A stretch of 15,063 bases of DNA from contig JBLIBC010000033.1 of NCBI GenBank assembly GCA_047632015.1, positions 1-15,063 of the forward strand, written 5' to 3'. The number at the start of each line of letters is the position of its first letter. Position 1 is the first letter of the stretch. The DNA is from JBLIAZ01 sp047632015. GTDB lineage: Bacteria > Bacteroidota > Bacteroidia > Flavobacteriales_C > GCA-002722245. The notes under the pieces were generated by a model. That model saw only the letters and a list, made by a program, of their open reading frames with translations. It did not search any database and had not been told where the DNA came from. Both the position numbers and the translations under genes were made by a program. Shown piece after piece: positions 14,711 to 15,063 of this stretch.

Positions 14711-15063
14711 TTAAAATTCAAGGGTTAATTGTCTGGGAACAATTTTGGACTCGTCTTTAAAGTTACTCAACGATATTCCAAGCAACCTTAAACCACTTTT
14801 TGGTATTTCAACTTGTGATAGCAAAGTAAAGGTTTGTTTAAAAATTTGATATTCTGTTTCAAAATAAGGAAACGAAGACGAGGATAGTAGTGTGTAACTT
14901 CTTGTAATTTGATTAAAATCTGAGAACTTAATTTTTAAAGTAAGTGTTTTAGCTTTTTTGCCGCTTTTGTCTAGTCTGCCATGGATACGTTTTGCCAGTT
15001 TTTTTATTTTAAGCTCCAAGTCATCCGGTAAATACAAATCTTTTTCAAAGGTGTGTTCAGCTC
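14711..15063 (-). CDS. dinB: DNA polymerase IV (Y family), C-terminal part, N-terminus outside window
   Basis: About 117 residues are visible, from the window edge to a TAA at 14711-14713. The frame runs open past 15037, and the visible part begins AEHTFEKDLYLPDDLE, the G-A-E-x-T-F-x-x-D-L motif that opens the little-finger domain of DinB. Further marks are KKAKTLTLKIKFSDFNQITRS (the T-x-T-L-K-x-K-x-x-D-F motif) and the end RLLGISLSNF...QLTLEF. The missing N-terminal two thirds should hold the palm with the catalytic carboxylates. The enzyme copies past damaged bases, usually under stress control. No beta-clamp motif is obvious in the last residues, though QLTLEF is close to the QLxLF-type clamp-binding peptide and may serve as one. 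Confidence 0.92.
   Translation of the reverse strand, partial: AEHTFEKDLYLPDDLELKIKKLAKRIHGRLDKSGKKAKTLTLKIKFSDFNQITRSYTLLSSSSFPYFETEYQIFKQTFTLLSQVEIPKSGLRLLGISLSNFKDESKIVPRQLTLEF

Overview
The window looks like chromosomal DNA from a member of the Bacteroidota, most likely a Flavobacteriales-type marine or freshwater lineage. The evidence is low GC, no Shine-Dalgarno-like ribosome binding sites, several upstream boxes of the TAnnTTTG/TAnnTTCG type, a gliding-motility/type IX secretion (T9SS) C-terminal domain, a carboxypeptidase-regulatory-like TonB receptor, a DUF2723 (GT117) membrane protein and a DUF2027/Smr protein. The assignment rests on gene families and sequence style; no species can be named. 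No tRNA, rRNA, CRISPR array, transposase or prophage gene was seen, and no gene-free stretch exceeds about 175 bases.

Layout. At the left edge an acyltransferase of the PlsC superfamily (minus strand, C-terminus outside the window) diverges from a PaaE-like flavin/2Fe-2S reductase. From 2.1 to 3.6 kb lies a small redox-flavoured accessory cluster: a Cys-rich lipoprotein, a rho-independent terminator, a membrane-anchored thioredoxin-like protein, and on the opposite strand a second lipoprotein with the same cysteine spacing. From 3.7 to 7.8 kb a 1115-residue GT117/DUF2723 polytopic protein is followed closely by a CE4 polysaccharide deacetylase. From 7.8 to 8.8 kb a two-gene minus-strand unit encodes a NUDIX hydrolase and a small secreted protein of unknown function. 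From 8.8 to 11.1 kb come a short DUF2027-Smr protein and the pyrR-pyrB pair for pyrimidine metabolism. A 21-codon open frame resembling the start of a Bacteroidota lipid A (LpxL/HtrB-like) acyltransferase sits directly after pyrB and stops just before a secreted T9SS cargo protein. On the right, on the minus strand, are a TonB-dependent receptor and the C-terminal part of DNA polymerase IV, cut by the window edge.

How the genes fit together. Most of the window is housekeeping (pyrR-pyrB, dinB, NUDIX, acyltransferase) or envelope function (GT117, CE4, TonB receptor, T9SS cargo). I did not find a clear new multi-gene system. The best leads are the paired Cys-rich lipoproteins flanking a periplasmic thioredoxin-like protein, the apparent lpxL remnant after pyrB, an in-frame coding-like continuation after the GT117 stop codon, and repeated elements just upstream of a nearly leaderless pyrR.
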